From Tannerella sp. (GTDB taxonomy: Bacteria > Bacteroidota > Bacteroidia > Bacteroidales > Tannerellaceae), in the NCBI GenBank assembly GCA_031282485.1, contig JAITDQ010000281.1, forward strand, positions 1 through 9,147: a stretch of 9,147 nt of DNA, in the 5' to 3' direction. The notes under the pieces were generated by a model. That model saw nothing but the letters and a program-made list of their open reading frames with translations. It was not told where the DNA came from and did not search any database. This document shows positions 1 through 7,260 of this stretch, piece by piece. The position numbers and the translations under genes were made by a program. The number at the start of each line of letters is the position of its first letter. The first letter of the stretch is position 1.

Positions 1-20
1 CCTGCACGGATAAAACAAAT

Positions 21-28
21 AAAGGAGG
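21..28 (+). promoter_or_regulatory. Strong Shine-Dalgarno site of the antitoxin gene
   Basis: AAAGGAGG lies 6 bases before the ATG at 35 and is a near-perfect anti-16S match. The folC and MFS genes in this window have no such site, as is usual in Bacteroidetes. It fixes the antitoxin start and suggests strong translation of the first gene of the pair, consistent with antitoxin being made in excess. Only 34 bases precede the gene here, so the promoter lies outside or at the edge of the window. Confidence 0.75.
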
Positions 29-34
29 TTATAT

Positions 35-322
35 ATGAAATTCGTTTCCACAAAAGATTTCAGGACGTCTTCCGCAAAGATATGGGAAATATTGCCGGAA
101 GAACGTGAAATGGTAATAACAAATAATGGCAAACCGGTTGCATTATTAACGCCATTAAGCGATACGACACTGGAGAATACGCTCGCCGCAATAAGGCAGG
201 CAAAGGCAATTAATGCGGTTAAATCAATACAGCAGGAATCGTTGAAAAAAGGTCTGCAAAAAACAACAATGGAAGAAATTGATGAAGAAATCAGGAGAAT
301 CAGGGAAGAATCAAAACAATGA
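35..322 (+). CDS. Phd/YefM-family antitoxin of a type II toxin-antitoxin pair
   Basis: This 95-residue protein is the likely antitoxin for the PIN toxin downstream. The N-terminal half has the Phd/YefM pattern: a beta strand and KDFR near residues 7-10, then VITNNGKPVALLTPL at about 27-41, the conserved 'NGKP.A.L.P' hairpin used for dimerisation and DNA binding. The C-terminal 40 residues are highly charged and helical (EEIDEEIRRIREESKQ), the kind of tail that wraps around and blocks the toxin. Its stop overlaps the toxin start (ATGA, 319-322), so the two are translationally coupled. By family precedent it would bind its own promoter and autoregulate, but no operator is visible in the 34 upstream bases. 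The start is set by a strong ribosome-binding site. The AT-rich composition, unlike the minus-strand genes, suggests transfer. I assign the family by motif only. Confidence 0.85.
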   Translation: MKFVSTKDFRTSSAKIWEILPEEREMVITNNGKPVALLTPLSDTTLENTLAAIRQAKAINAVKSIQQESLKKGLQKTTMEEIDEEIRRIREESKQ

Positions 323-708
323 AAATCGTATTGGACACTAATATTATTGTATCGGCTTTTATCAATCCCAAAGGTGTTCCGGCTGTAATAATCTCATTGG
401 TATTAGCCGGGAAAATAACACTGTGTTATGACAATAGAATATTTTCAGAATATGTGGAGGTACTCAAAAGGTCAAAGTTCAATTTTGACAGTATATTGGT
501 CGATGCATTTCTTGATTTCATAAAGGATAATGGCGAATATATAATTGCCGAACCACAAAATATAAAATTTGATGATGAAGACGACAAGGTTTTTTACGAT
601 GTATATAAGAGTAGCGATGCAAATTATATTATCACAGGAAATACGAAACATTTCCCCCATGATAAAAATATAATAACACCAAGAGAATATGTAGAATTAA
701 ATTATTGA
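319..708 (+). CDS. PIN-domain toxin (putative ribonuclease, COG1569-like)
   Basis: This is a 129-residue single-domain PIN protein, the usual length for toxins of this group. PIN toxins are Mg2+-dependent RNases that cut RNA when released from the antitoxin. The catalytic acids are recognisable: D6 in VLDTNIIVSAF, E44 in FSEYVEVL, and an acidic cluster at 85-89 (DDEDD) followed by KVFYDV. The SDANYIITGNTKHFP segment (about 99-113) is the signature of the 'putative toxin component, PIN family' group. There the last acid of the classical TGD motif is replaced, here by N108, with D100 just before it. The gene overlaps the antitoxin by 4 bases. Low GC by eye matches its partner and differs from the genes to the right, supporting a shared acquired module. 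The exact target RNA cannot be read from the sequence. Confidence 0.9.
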   Translation: MKIVLDTNIIVSAFINPKGVPAVIISLVLAGKITLCYDNRIFSEYVEVLKRSKFNFDSILVDAFLDFIKDNGEYIIAEPQNIKFDDEDDKVFYDVYKSSDANYIITGNTKHFPHDKNIITPREYVELNY

Positions 709-717
709 ATAAGCCGA

Positions 718-763
718 TTCGACAAACTCAATAACCATATTTCGACAAACTCAATAACCATAT
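718..763. repeat. Perfect 23-bp tandem duplication
   Basis: Two exact head-to-tail copies occupy 718-740 and 741-763. Each begins TTCGACAAAC and ends AACCATAT. The array starts nine bases after the toxin stop codon. The unit is not a multiple of three, so the duplication shifts reading frame. It could be replication slippage or a trace of the insertion that brought the toxin-antitoxin pair. Confidence 0.9.
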
Positions 764-818
764 CATTGCCGATTTCGAAAAGAATACACGGCGCACTGAA
801 TTTTTGAATGCCTGGTAA
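735..818 (+). pseudogene. Possible 3' remnant of an unrecognised gene
   Basis: An open stretch with no start codon runs through the second 23-bp copy and ends at TAA 816-818. Its last residues read ADFEKNTRRTEFLNAW, a composition that looks protein-like rather than random. If one 23-bp copy is removed in thought, this frame joins directly to the frame of the toxin stop at 706-708, so a longer ancestral C-terminus may have been cut off when the toxin-antitoxin module arrived. I do not recognise the family. With only 27 codons this could be chance. Confidence 0.25.
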
Positions 819-875
819 GGTAGCAACAGGATTTCCCCTGCGTAATATTTACTGGCAAGTTCTTCTAAATGTTTA

Positions 876-898
876 AGGCATCGTGCCTCCTGTTTTTT
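876..898 (+). terminator. Candidate hairpin terminator between converging genes
   Basis: AGGCA-TCG-TGCCT forms a 5-bp stem with a 3-base loop, followed after four bases by a run of six T (893-898). It lies between the + strand toxin gene and the 3' end of the minus-strand lipoprotein gene, where a terminator would be expected. The stem is short and the distance from the toxin stop is large, so this is tentative. A second weak hairpin on the other strand (TTCGA/TCGAA, 912-928) lies nearer the lipoprotein stop. Confidence 0.35.
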
Positions 899-944
899 CT
901 AACAAATTGATTTCGACTTTTTATCGAATAGCAGGCCGACCCCA

Positions 945-2456
945 TCAATGGGCAATGTCTTCCGCCTGTTTTGACAGGGGGAAGCGGTTTGCATCGGAGA
1001 ATTTAATGTCTATGCCTTTATTGTTTTTTGCAATATCTACGATATCGGCGCTTTTCATGTTGATTCTTCCCTGCACAAATTCGGGGATATTGTAGGATTT
1101 TATGAATTTTTGATAGTAATCCGCGTCTTTCTGCGGCAGCAGGAAAGGTTTGGCGGCTTTTCCGTTTTCGTCGATATATGAAAACCAGGGTTGCGTGTAC
1201 AGGCCGTCCGTGCGGCGACTGCTGAAGACGATCCACCGGCTGTTGCTGCTCCATGAATGATAACTCTCCGCATAATCGCTGTTTGCTTCATGAAGCGGAC
1301 TGTGTTCGTTTGTTTCCATATTCAGCAGGTACAAATCCGCGTCGCTGTGCCATATAAAGAAATTGCCGTACGAAGAGAGCGTATACAGTAAATATTTCCC
1401 GTCGGGCGACACGCGCGGAAGCGACACGCTTTTGTCCATTACGTCAGCATTATACAGCGTGTCGACCGTTTCGCCGAATGTCCTCCGTTCGGGATCGAAC
1501 GATATGGAGCACAAACTGTATTTTACCTTTTTGAAATCACCGGGCAGTTCCTGTACGCCGGCCGTGCAGAAATACAGCGTCTTACCATCCGGCGAAAAGG
1601 TCGCAAACGTTTCATAGCGCTGTTCCGAAAAAAGATGCGGCGACGTAATCAGTTCTTTCCCGTCCACATCGTAAACAACCACATCCGATGCCAGGTCGAA
1701 GACTTCGATCCGGTTCGGGTCGTTCATGTGAAAGGCCTGTTTCGTATCGTTCACCGTAAATGCCACGTATTTCCCGGACGGGTGCCATGAAGGATAGACC
1801 AGCGCCGACAGGGTGCGTTCGGTCTTTGTATTCAGTTTTTCCATCCGTTCGCCGCCGGTTATGTATGTGCCGGGGTACGCTTTACGCATGTGAAACAGCA
1901 TTTTATCCGGGTCGCGGTTGCAAAAGGAATGACAGTTCATGCAACCGCCGCCCGTCATTTTATTTTCTATCACGGTATATTGCCTGTAATTATCGAGCCG
2001 CCTCTGGTAGATACCCATTTCGTTCCACACCGTATAACCGGGATCGATAAGCCTGTATGCGATATACGGATCTACCGGCTCGTTCGCCACATGCCAGTAA
2101 AATGGCCGGTAACTGTTCCATTCGTTACCGTTTTTCACGCACACCGTCACTTTCAGGCTGCGGCCTTTTGCATCCTTCAATAAACTCCGCCATTCCGCGG
2201 GAGGAATATCAAAAAAACCGTTCCGGCCTTTCACCGTCGCCGTTGTATTCCCGGATTCCAAAAAGAGAGCGGAGCCGGAATAATCCCTGTTTAAGAGTTT
2301 GAAATTAAGCGGTGCGATATTTTCCGGGATTGTCACATCCGTATAATCGGGAAAAATACCGGGAATACCGTCGATTACCCCGGTAACCCGGATCGAATCC
2401 GTGCATCCTGCAAAAATCAGAACCATAAACAGGCCATACAGTTTTATCTTCATCAC
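945..2456 (-). CDS. PD40/TolB-like beta-propeller lipoprotein with a single CxxCH motif
   Basis: The product is 503 residues and probably membrane-anchored outside the cytoplasm. Residues 1-18 form a lipoprotein signal (K-rich start, hydrophobic core, FAGC with C18 as the lipidation site). An N-terminal beta-rich region (about 25-160) contains WHVANEPVDPYIAYRLI. Next comes GGGCMNCHSFC: C172, C175 and H176 make a CxxCH haem-c-type motif, with an extra C179. From about 220 come WD40-like PD40 blades: YPSWHPSGKYVAF (221-233), FATFSPDGKTLYF (284-296), LPRVSPDGKYLLY (346-358), and a weaker SYHSWSSNSRWIVFSS (398-413). Either GTG at 2456 or ATG at 2453 could start it. I prefer ATG 2453, because Bacteroidetes seldom use GTG and the peptides differ by one residue. 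It follows the DUF6057-like gene by 12-15 bases and probably shares its transcript. Haem attachment is inferred from the motif alone, and the function is unknown. Confidence 0.88.
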   Translation of the reverse strand: MMKIKLYGLFMVLIFAGCTDSIRVTGVIDGIPGIFPDYTDVTIPENIAPLNFKLLNRDYSGSALFLESGNTTATVKGRNGFFDIPPAEWRSLLKDAKGRSLKVTVCVKNGNEWNSYRPFYWHVANEPVDPYIAYRLIDPGYTVWNEMGIYQRRLDNYRQYTVIENKMTGGGCMNCHSFCNRDPDKMLFHMRKAYPGTYITGGERMEKLNTKTERTLSALVYPSWHPSGKYVAFTVNDTKQAFHMNDPNRIEVFDLASDVVVYDVDGKELITSPHLFSEQRYETFATFSPDGKTLYFCTAGVQELPGDFKKVKYSLCSISFDPERRTFGETVDTLYNADVMDKSVSLPRVSPDGKYLLYTLSSYGNFFIWHSDADLYLLNMETNEHSPLHEANSDYAESYHSWSSNSRWIVFSSRRTDGLYTQPWFSYIDENGKAAKPFLLPQKDADYYQKFIKSYNIPEFVQGRINMKSADIVDIAKNNKGIDIKFSDANRFPLSKQAEDIAH

Positions 2457-2468
2457 GATCTTTCTATT

Positions 2469-4253
2469 TTACTTGAACATATAATAATACCAGTAAGTAT
2501 CGCCGTAAGACGTTTTTGCGTAATCGGACAGGTGCGGTCTGTTTTTATTTGCCAGGATAAACTCCCTGAACTGCCGGAACCGTGCGATAACCGGTTGTGA
2601 AACGCCTTTTTCCTTCCACACCTCCGCGCCTTTGCCCTCGTTAATGATGATCACCGCCTCCTGGAACGATACGGGAAGCGACGGGAGCACGTCCGTTCCG
2701 TAATAATCCTCCGTGAAACGGCCGAAGCGCTCCGAATCTTTCATTAAAAGGAACATGGCTCCCAGGTATTCTGCGGGGTTTCTGTTTTCAGGATTCCGGA
2801 CGGATAAACTCAGCAGTTCCCGATCCGAAATTTGAGCCGAAAACAGGAAGTTATCCGCCTCCGCCGGCAGGGCTTTTCGCCGCATGCCGTATTCCCGGTT
2901 TCTGTTAACCTCGTCGTCGTTATACGGATATTTACGCATTTCCTTTGCCCAGCCGCTGTAGGCGAATGTTTTCTCCAGCAGCGCGATGTATTTTTCCGCC
3001 ACGGCATAAGCGCCGTATATCAGGTTTGTTTCCACGAGGCGTTGCAGCATACGGCCGCTCCGGTTGCCGGGCGAACTCACGTTTGCCTCGAACGCCATAT
3101 TCATGGCCGCCCCGGTATGGCCGATCGTATAGTAAATATCACTCAACAGCGATGCCGTCATTTGGGAATTGTTCATCGGAATCAGGAGCGACTGAGGCCC
3201 TTTCTGGTCGAACGCAAACATCCGGCCGGCAAGTTCGCCCTTCTCGGCAAGCGAAAGATTCAGCATACATAAATATAAATAGTTTGATACGTTCCCCCGG
3301 TTCATTTCTATGATTTTATCAAACTGTTTTGTCCTGTAATAATATTCCATTTCCTTGTATTTCATGGCGCGAAAGTGTCCGTATGTTTTGACGCCGGAAA
3401 CAAATATCAGGCCGGCGGCCAGCGCCTGCACGACAAGGACGGTCGTTTTACGTTTTCCCTGCAGCGTTTTCTTCGGGCGCAGAAGGCATGTCGCCGCGAT
3501 AATCAACGGTAGCAGCGCCCACGACATATAAATCGCCCAACCGGAAGGAACCAGCATTTCATGATAATACATATCCGGCAGAAATGCGTAGCGGTATTCT
3601 CCCGTGAAAGCGTATCTTACACTCAGAAACGCCAGCAAAAACACTTCCGCACAGGGAACAAGGAACATGTATGCGCCCGAAGGCTTTGAAAACACTTCTT
3701 TGACAAACACGGACAACGCAAACAAAACAGCCACGGAACCGCCCAACAGGAAAAGAACGACCGTCGCCGTTACGGCATACGCCTCTTTCAACCACACATT
3801 ATTTAATTTCACGTATCCGGCAAGCGACAGCAAAACCAGCATGAAGGCAATCGTCCCCTGCATAAAATAATTGAAGTCAAAATGTATGAACAGCAGACCG
3901 AACACCGGTAACAAAGAGAAAAAATACGCAAACGAAGAATCCCTGTCCATACGCCTTACCAGCCAACAGGCAAGTATCCCCGTAACCGTTAACACGGTAG
4001 ATGTAATGAGCGCCCCGGCATAAGGATAAATGAAAAACTGAACAAGAAATTCGTATGCAAGCAAACAGCATCCGCCCACTTTTCCAAGTGTCGAAAAAAT
4101 ATACGTACTGTCATACAAAAACAGTTGATACTGCTCTATATGATAAAAATGGAACTTGAACACCGATTGCAGAAACGCCGATAATCCAAGCCACAATAGA
4201 ATGTAAAATAACAAATCCGTCTTCTTACGCCACACTACCAAAGAATTTAACAT
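2469..4253 (-). CDS. DUF6057-like polytopic membrane protein with soluble C-terminal domain
   Basis: This 594-residue protein has two halves. Residues 1-295 are strongly hydrophobic, with roughly eight or nine membrane segments (near 13-33, 57-75, 80-98, 108-126, 131-148, 158-184, 195-212, 240-258, 271-288). Short basic loops separate them, including RPKKTLQGKRKT at 259-270. Residues 296-594 are soluble and mostly helical, with repeated pair-like helices (MKYKEMEYYYRTKQFDKIIEM, then AVAEKYIALLEKTF) that resemble TPR-type repeats. The end is aromatic (YWYYYMFK). From memory the organisation fits the Bacteroidetes family DUF6057, often found beside a PD40/TolB-like protein as here, but I cannot verify this. 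The start is well supported: GGAGG (4260-4264 on the complement) sits 6 bases before the ATG. No catalytic motif is evident. A role in the cell envelope with the downstream lipoprotein is inference. Confidence 0.85.
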   Translation of the reverse strand: MLNSLVVWRKKTDLLFYILLWLGLSAFLQSVFKFHFYHIEQYQLFLYDSTYIFSTLGKVGGCCLLAYEFLVQFFIYPYAGALITSTVLTVTGILACWLVRRMDRDSSFAYFFSLLPVFGLLFIHFDFNYFMQGTIAFMLVLLSLAGYVKLNNVWLKEAYAVTATVVLFLLGGSVAVLFALSVFVKEVFSKPSGAYMFLVPCAEVFLLAFLSVRYAFTGEYRYAFLPDMYYHEMLVPSGWAIYMSWALLPLIIAATCLLRPKKTLQGKRKTTVLVVQALAAGLIFVSGVKTYGHFRAMKYKEMEYYYRTKQFDKIIEMNRGNVSNYLYLCMLNLSLAEKGELAGRMFAFDQKGPQSLLIPMNNSQMTASLLSDIYYTIGHTGAAMNMAFEANVSSPGNRSGRMLQRLVETNLIYGAYAVAEKYIALLEKTFAYSGWAKEMRKYPYNDDEVNRNREYGMRRKALPAEADNFLFSAQISDRELLSLSVRNPENRNPAEYLGAMFLLMKDSERFGRFTEDYYGTDVLPSLPVSFQEAVIIINEGKGAEVWKEKGVSQPVIARFRQFREFILANKNRPHLSDYAKTSYGDTYWYYYMFK

Positions 4254-4309
4254 TATTTTCCTCCAAAAATAAGAATAATAAACAAATTATCAAATCCGTC
4301 GCGTGTCCG

Positions 4310-5647
4310 TCAAAGCAAATCTGCCGCCAGTTCCGCCAGTTCGCTGCGTTCGCCTTTGACGAGATTAACATGCGCAAAAAGCTTTTGGCCTTTCATCCTG
4401 TCGACCGTGTAAGCCAGTCCGTTGCTATGCATGTCAAGATAAGGCGAGTCGATTTGCTGTATATCGCCGGTAAATACCATTTTCGTGCCTTCGCCCGTAC
4501 GGGTTATGATTGTCTTAATCTCATGAGGTGTAAGGTTCTGGGCTTCGTCGACGATACAGAATGTTTCGGCAAGGCTTCTCCCCCTGATGAAAGCCAGCGC
4601 CTCGATAACGAGCCGGTTGCTTTTCAGCATCTCATCAACCGAACGGACTTCCTGGCTGTTGGGTGCAAACTGGGCTTTTATCACGTTAAGATTGTCGAAC
4701 AGAGGTTGCATGTACGGCGCGACTTTTTCCTTTTCGTTTCCGGGCAGGAATCCGATATCTTTGTTTGCCATAGCCACAATCGGCCGGGCGAGTAAGATCT
4801 GTTTATAGCGTCCGGCCTGTTTCAGCGCCGAAGCGAGGGCAAGCAATGTTTTCCCGGTACCGGCTTTTCCCGTGATGCCGACTAATTTGATGTCCGGGTC
4901 GTTGAGGATTTCCAGGGCGAATTTCTGCTCTGTATTACGCGCCCGGATTCCATAGTTGGGAACGCCTTTCTCTATTTTTTTCACGGTTCCGGTAAAAGGA
5001 TTGTAACGGACGAGCACGCTGTTACGTTCGCTTTCCAGCACGCAGCAATCGTTTGCAAGCAACGTTATCCGGGGATATTTCGCGTTGAAATCATCGATGG
5101 GAACACCTTCGGAGTTCGTGTGAATGTTGTCGATCAATGCGCCGTCGATACCGGTATATGTCTCCTGCTCCTTTTCAAAAACATTGACGTCCCTCACTTT
5201 ATCCGTACTGTAATCTTCGACCGTGATTCCGAGCGCACGCGCCTTCATGCGCATATTAATGTCTTTCGTAACAAGAATGGTCTTCATTTGAGGACGCTCC
5301 TCCGAAACGGTCATGGCGCAGGAAAGGATGAGATGATCCGGTATGCGTTCCGGGAAAGAGGCGGCTACTTTTGCATGGTATTTCGTACCGGTTTTTATGT
5401 AAAGCGTACCTTTGTCCTTTCCCAGCGGGGCGCCTTTCAGATGAAAATCATCGGAAGTGAGCGCATCAAGTTCGCGAACAAACTCACGCGCATTGTAATT
5501 AATCTGTTCGCTTCCTTTCTTAAACCGGTCTAACTCTACCAGTGCGGTAATCGGGATATATATATCATTCTCCTGAAAATTAGACAAACAACTGAAATCG
5601 TGTAACATCACGTTCGTATCAAGTACAAAATTTTTTTTCATTCCCAT
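4310..5647 (-). CDS. PhoH-family ATPase with N-terminal PIN domain (PhoH2/YlaK type)
   Basis: This 445-residue cytoplasmic protein fuses a PIN nuclease domain to a PhoH P-loop ATPase, the PhoH2 arrangement. Relatives have been characterised as RNA helicase/ribonucleases. The PIN domain is at about 5-150, with acids D10 (VLDTNVMLHD), E38 (LVELDRF), D104 (IPDHLILS) and D129 (LVTKDINMR). A linker with a beta-rich region (about 165-235) follows. The PhoH domain covers 236-445: Walker A GKAGTGKT (260-267), ARPIVAMANKDIGFLPG (287-303), Walker B FCIVDEAQN (363-371, D367/E368) and sensor TGDIQQIDSPYLD (393-405). All key residues are present, so it should be active. ATG at 5647 (MGMKK) and ATG at 5641 (MKK) are both possible; the second matches the common MKK-x-VLDTN start of relatives. 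It stops 56 bases before the DUF6057-like gene, on the same strand. It is not a toxin-antitoxin component: it has no small partner gene. Confidence 0.95.
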   Translation of the reverse strand: MGMKKNFVLDTNVMLHDFSCLSNFQENDIYIPITALVELDRFKKGSEQINYNAREFVRELDALTSDDFHLKGAPLGKDKGTLYIKTGTKYHAKVAASFPERIPDHLILSCAMTVSEERPQMKTILVTKDINMRMKARALGITVEDYSTDKVRDVNVFEKEQETYTGIDGALIDNIHTNSEGVPIDDFNAKYPRITLLANDCCVLESERNSVLVRYNPFTGTVKKIEKGVPNYGIRARNTEQKFALEILNDPDIKLVGITGKAGTGKTLLALASALKQAGRYKQILLARPIVAMANKDIGFLPGNEKEKVAPYMQPLFDNLNVIKAQFAPNSQEVRSVDEMLKSNRLVIEALAFIRGRSLAETFCIVDEAQNLTPHEIKTIITRTGEGTKMVFTGDIQQIDSPYLDMHSNGLAYTVDRMKGQKLFAHVNLVKGERSELAELAADLL

Positions 5648-5941
5648 ATCCGTATTATTTTAAATTAAACAAACAACACCGTAAAGGAACAATTTTTTTT
5701 TCAAATATCATAAATAAGAGAAAAAATAATGTGCATTGCTTTCTTTTTTGCTATTGGTAAAAATCACCAAAACGGAGCGCCCGGAAAAGTTAATCATATC
5801 GTTTTTATTCAATCTCCCCTGTTTTTTTATTTTTTTAGGTTTTTTTGTGAAGGTAAATATAAATAAATAAGTATTTTTACGCGCCTTTTAGAAGTGATTA
5901 TAAATGAAAAAACTATTTTTTTTACATGCTTTTTTAAAATT
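5648..5941. promoter_or_regulatory. AT-rich divergent promoter region between the phoH-like gene and folC
   Basis: This 294-base non-coding stretch must contain promoters for both directions. It is very AT-rich with many T and A runs (for example 5692-5701 and 5821-5846). I looked for the Bacteroidetes pattern TTTG / TAnnTTTG. The best + strand candidate is TATTTTTA at 5872-5879, with TTTG at 5844-5847 upstream, but the last base is wrong and the spacing (24) is longer than usual. On the minus strand no exact -7 box was found. The first 16 codons of an extended folC frame (from GTG 5894) fall here and look like translated T/A runs, so I treat them as leader, not protein. Confidence 0.4.
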
Positions 5942-7249
5942 ATGAACTACGAAGAAACACTTGACTATCTATGTAACCGCATCCCTGCCTTTCATAAGAT
6001 TGGTTCACGCGCATATAAACCGGGGCTGGAACGTAGTATGGCGCTGGATGATTTAGCCGGTAATCCGCATAAAAAGTACAAACCCATACACGTTGCCGGG
6101 ACGAACGGCAAAGGATCGGTAGCCCATTTGCTTGCGGCGATATTGCAGGCCACAGGGCATAAGGTTGGTCTGTATACTTCCCCGCATCTCGTTGATTTCA
6201 GGGAACGTATACGCGTCAACGGGACCACGATAACGCAACAGTATGTTACGGATTTTGTGGGGAAAAATATGACGTTTATCGAAAACGAACGGCCTTCGTT
6301 TTTTGAGATTATGTCTGCCATGGCGTTTGACTATTTCCGTCATAAAAAAGTTACCTATGCCGTTATAGAAACCGGTATGGGCGGACGGCTCGACAGCACG
6401 AATATCATACATCCCGTCCTGAGCATAATAACGAGTATCAGCCCCGACCATACGCAATACCTCGGAAATACACTGCGGGAAATTGCCGGCGAGAAGGCTG
6501 GAATCATAAAACGTAATGTCCCGGTTATTATCGGCGAACCGGACGGGGAGGAACTTCATCAGTTCTTCCTCTCCAAGGCGTTTGAACTGTCCTCGCCCAT
6601 CACGTTCGCCATGGAAAAGGATACGCTCACGTATGCGGAAATGCAGTATGACGGTTCGTGGTTTTTCGAAACGACGGACTATGGCGTGCTGAAGGGTGAC
6701 TTGAGGGGCGCGGCGCAGAAACGGAATGCCCAAATCGTATTGTCGGCGTTGAAGGTATTGTCCAATTCCGGTACGCAAATCCGGCTTGCAGCCGTCAGGA
6801 AAGCGTTTTCGAATGTGACGCAAATGACCGGATTCATGGGACGCTGGCAGGAACTGCATGACGCACCTAAAATTATTTGCGATATCGGACATAATACGGG
6901 CGCATGGAAGATTAACGGCAAACTGCTTCTCAATGAGGCAAGACGGCACGAAAAGACGCACATGATCATCGGCATGTCGAAAGACAAGGACGTGGACGGC
7001 GTGTTGGCGTTAATGCCCCAAAATGCAGTCTACTATTTTACGCAGGCGTCCGGGGAGCGGGCTTTGCCTGCCGAAGAACTGGCGGAAAAAGGGGCGGCGT
7101 TCGAACTCAATGGGAAATGTTTCCGGTCGGTGAAAGAAGCCGTTTCCGATGCGATAAAACAGGCTTCCGGGAAAGATTTTATCTTTATCGGCGGAAGTAC
7201 GTTCGTTGTGGCGGAAGCTTTTTTCCTGTTCCCTAATGCGGTAAAATAA
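5942..7249 (+). CDS. folC: Bifunctional folylpolyglutamate synthase / dihydrofolate synthase
   Basis: FolC joins glutamate to dihydropteroate and extends the polyglutamate tail of folates in the cytoplasm, using ATP. From ATG 5942 the protein is 435 residues, normal for the family. Motifs in order: P-loop HVAGTNGKGSVAHLL (50-64), YTSPHLVDFRERI (78-90), ETGMGGRLDSTN (143-154), SISPDHTQYLG (165-175, H170 as metal ligand), EIAGEKAGIIK (180-190; K185 corresponds to the carbamylated lysine of FolC/Mur ligases), and the C-terminal domain start CDIGHNTGAW (313-322), where D314 and H317 are retained. IGMSKDKD (343-350) and FIFIGGSTFVVAEAF (413-427) end the fold. A GTG at 5894 would add 16 residues (ending FFTCFFKI) unlike any FolC start, so ATG 5942 is preferred. 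There is no Shine-Dalgarno; the leader is AT-rich. It is probably co-transcribed with the MFS gene 11 bases downstream. Confidence 0.96.
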   Translation: MNYEETLDYLCNRIPAFHKIGSRAYKPGLERSMALDDLAGNPHKKYKPIHVAGTNGKGSVAHLLAAILQATGHKVGLYTSPHLVDFRERIRVNGTTITQQYVTDFVGKNMTFIENERPSFFEIMSAMAFDYFRHKKVTYAVIETGMGGRLDSTNIIHPVLSIITSISPDHTQYLGNTLREIAGEKAGIIKRNVPVIIGEPDGEELHQFFLSKAFELSSPITFAMEKDTLTYAEMQYDGSWFFETTDYGVLKGDLRGAAQKRNAQIVLSALKVLSNSGTQIRLAAVRKAFSNVTQMTGFMGRWQELHDAPKIICDIGHNTGAWKINGKLLLNEARRHEKTHMIIGMSKDKDVDGVLALMPQNAVYYFTQASGERALPAEELAEKGAAFELNGKCFRSVKEAVSDAIKQASGKDFIFIGGSTFVVAEAFFLFPNAVK

Positions 7250-7260
7250 TTCTTTATTAT

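Noticed and set aside
790..870. A tRNA or small RNA in the gap after the toxin gene
   Set aside because: No cloverleaf or T-loop sequence could be folded by eye. The only stems are short.
883..1095. 70-codon + strand frame near the lipoprotein 3' end
   Set aside because: Most of it overlaps the lipoprotein gene antisense and the rest covers the candidate hairpin. There is no ribosome-binding site or recognised motif.
4370..4795. 141-codon + strand frame within the phoH-like gene
   Set aside because: It is the complement of the conserved PhoH domain and shows no protein-like motifs.
4310..5647. A second PIN toxin because of the N-terminal PIN domain
   Set aside because: The PIN domain is fused to a full PhoH ATPase with intact Walker motifs and there is no adjacent antitoxin-like gene.
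5894..5941. GTG start giving a 16-residue longer FolC
   Set aside because: The extra residues are translated T/A runs with no family resemblance. The ATG at 5942 gives the normal FolC start MNYEETLDYL.
6053..6961. 302-codon open frame antisense to folC
   Set aside because: It lies wholly inside folC, whose motifs are complete. The antisense translation is rich in R, C and H with no recognisable domain, as expected of a shadow frame.
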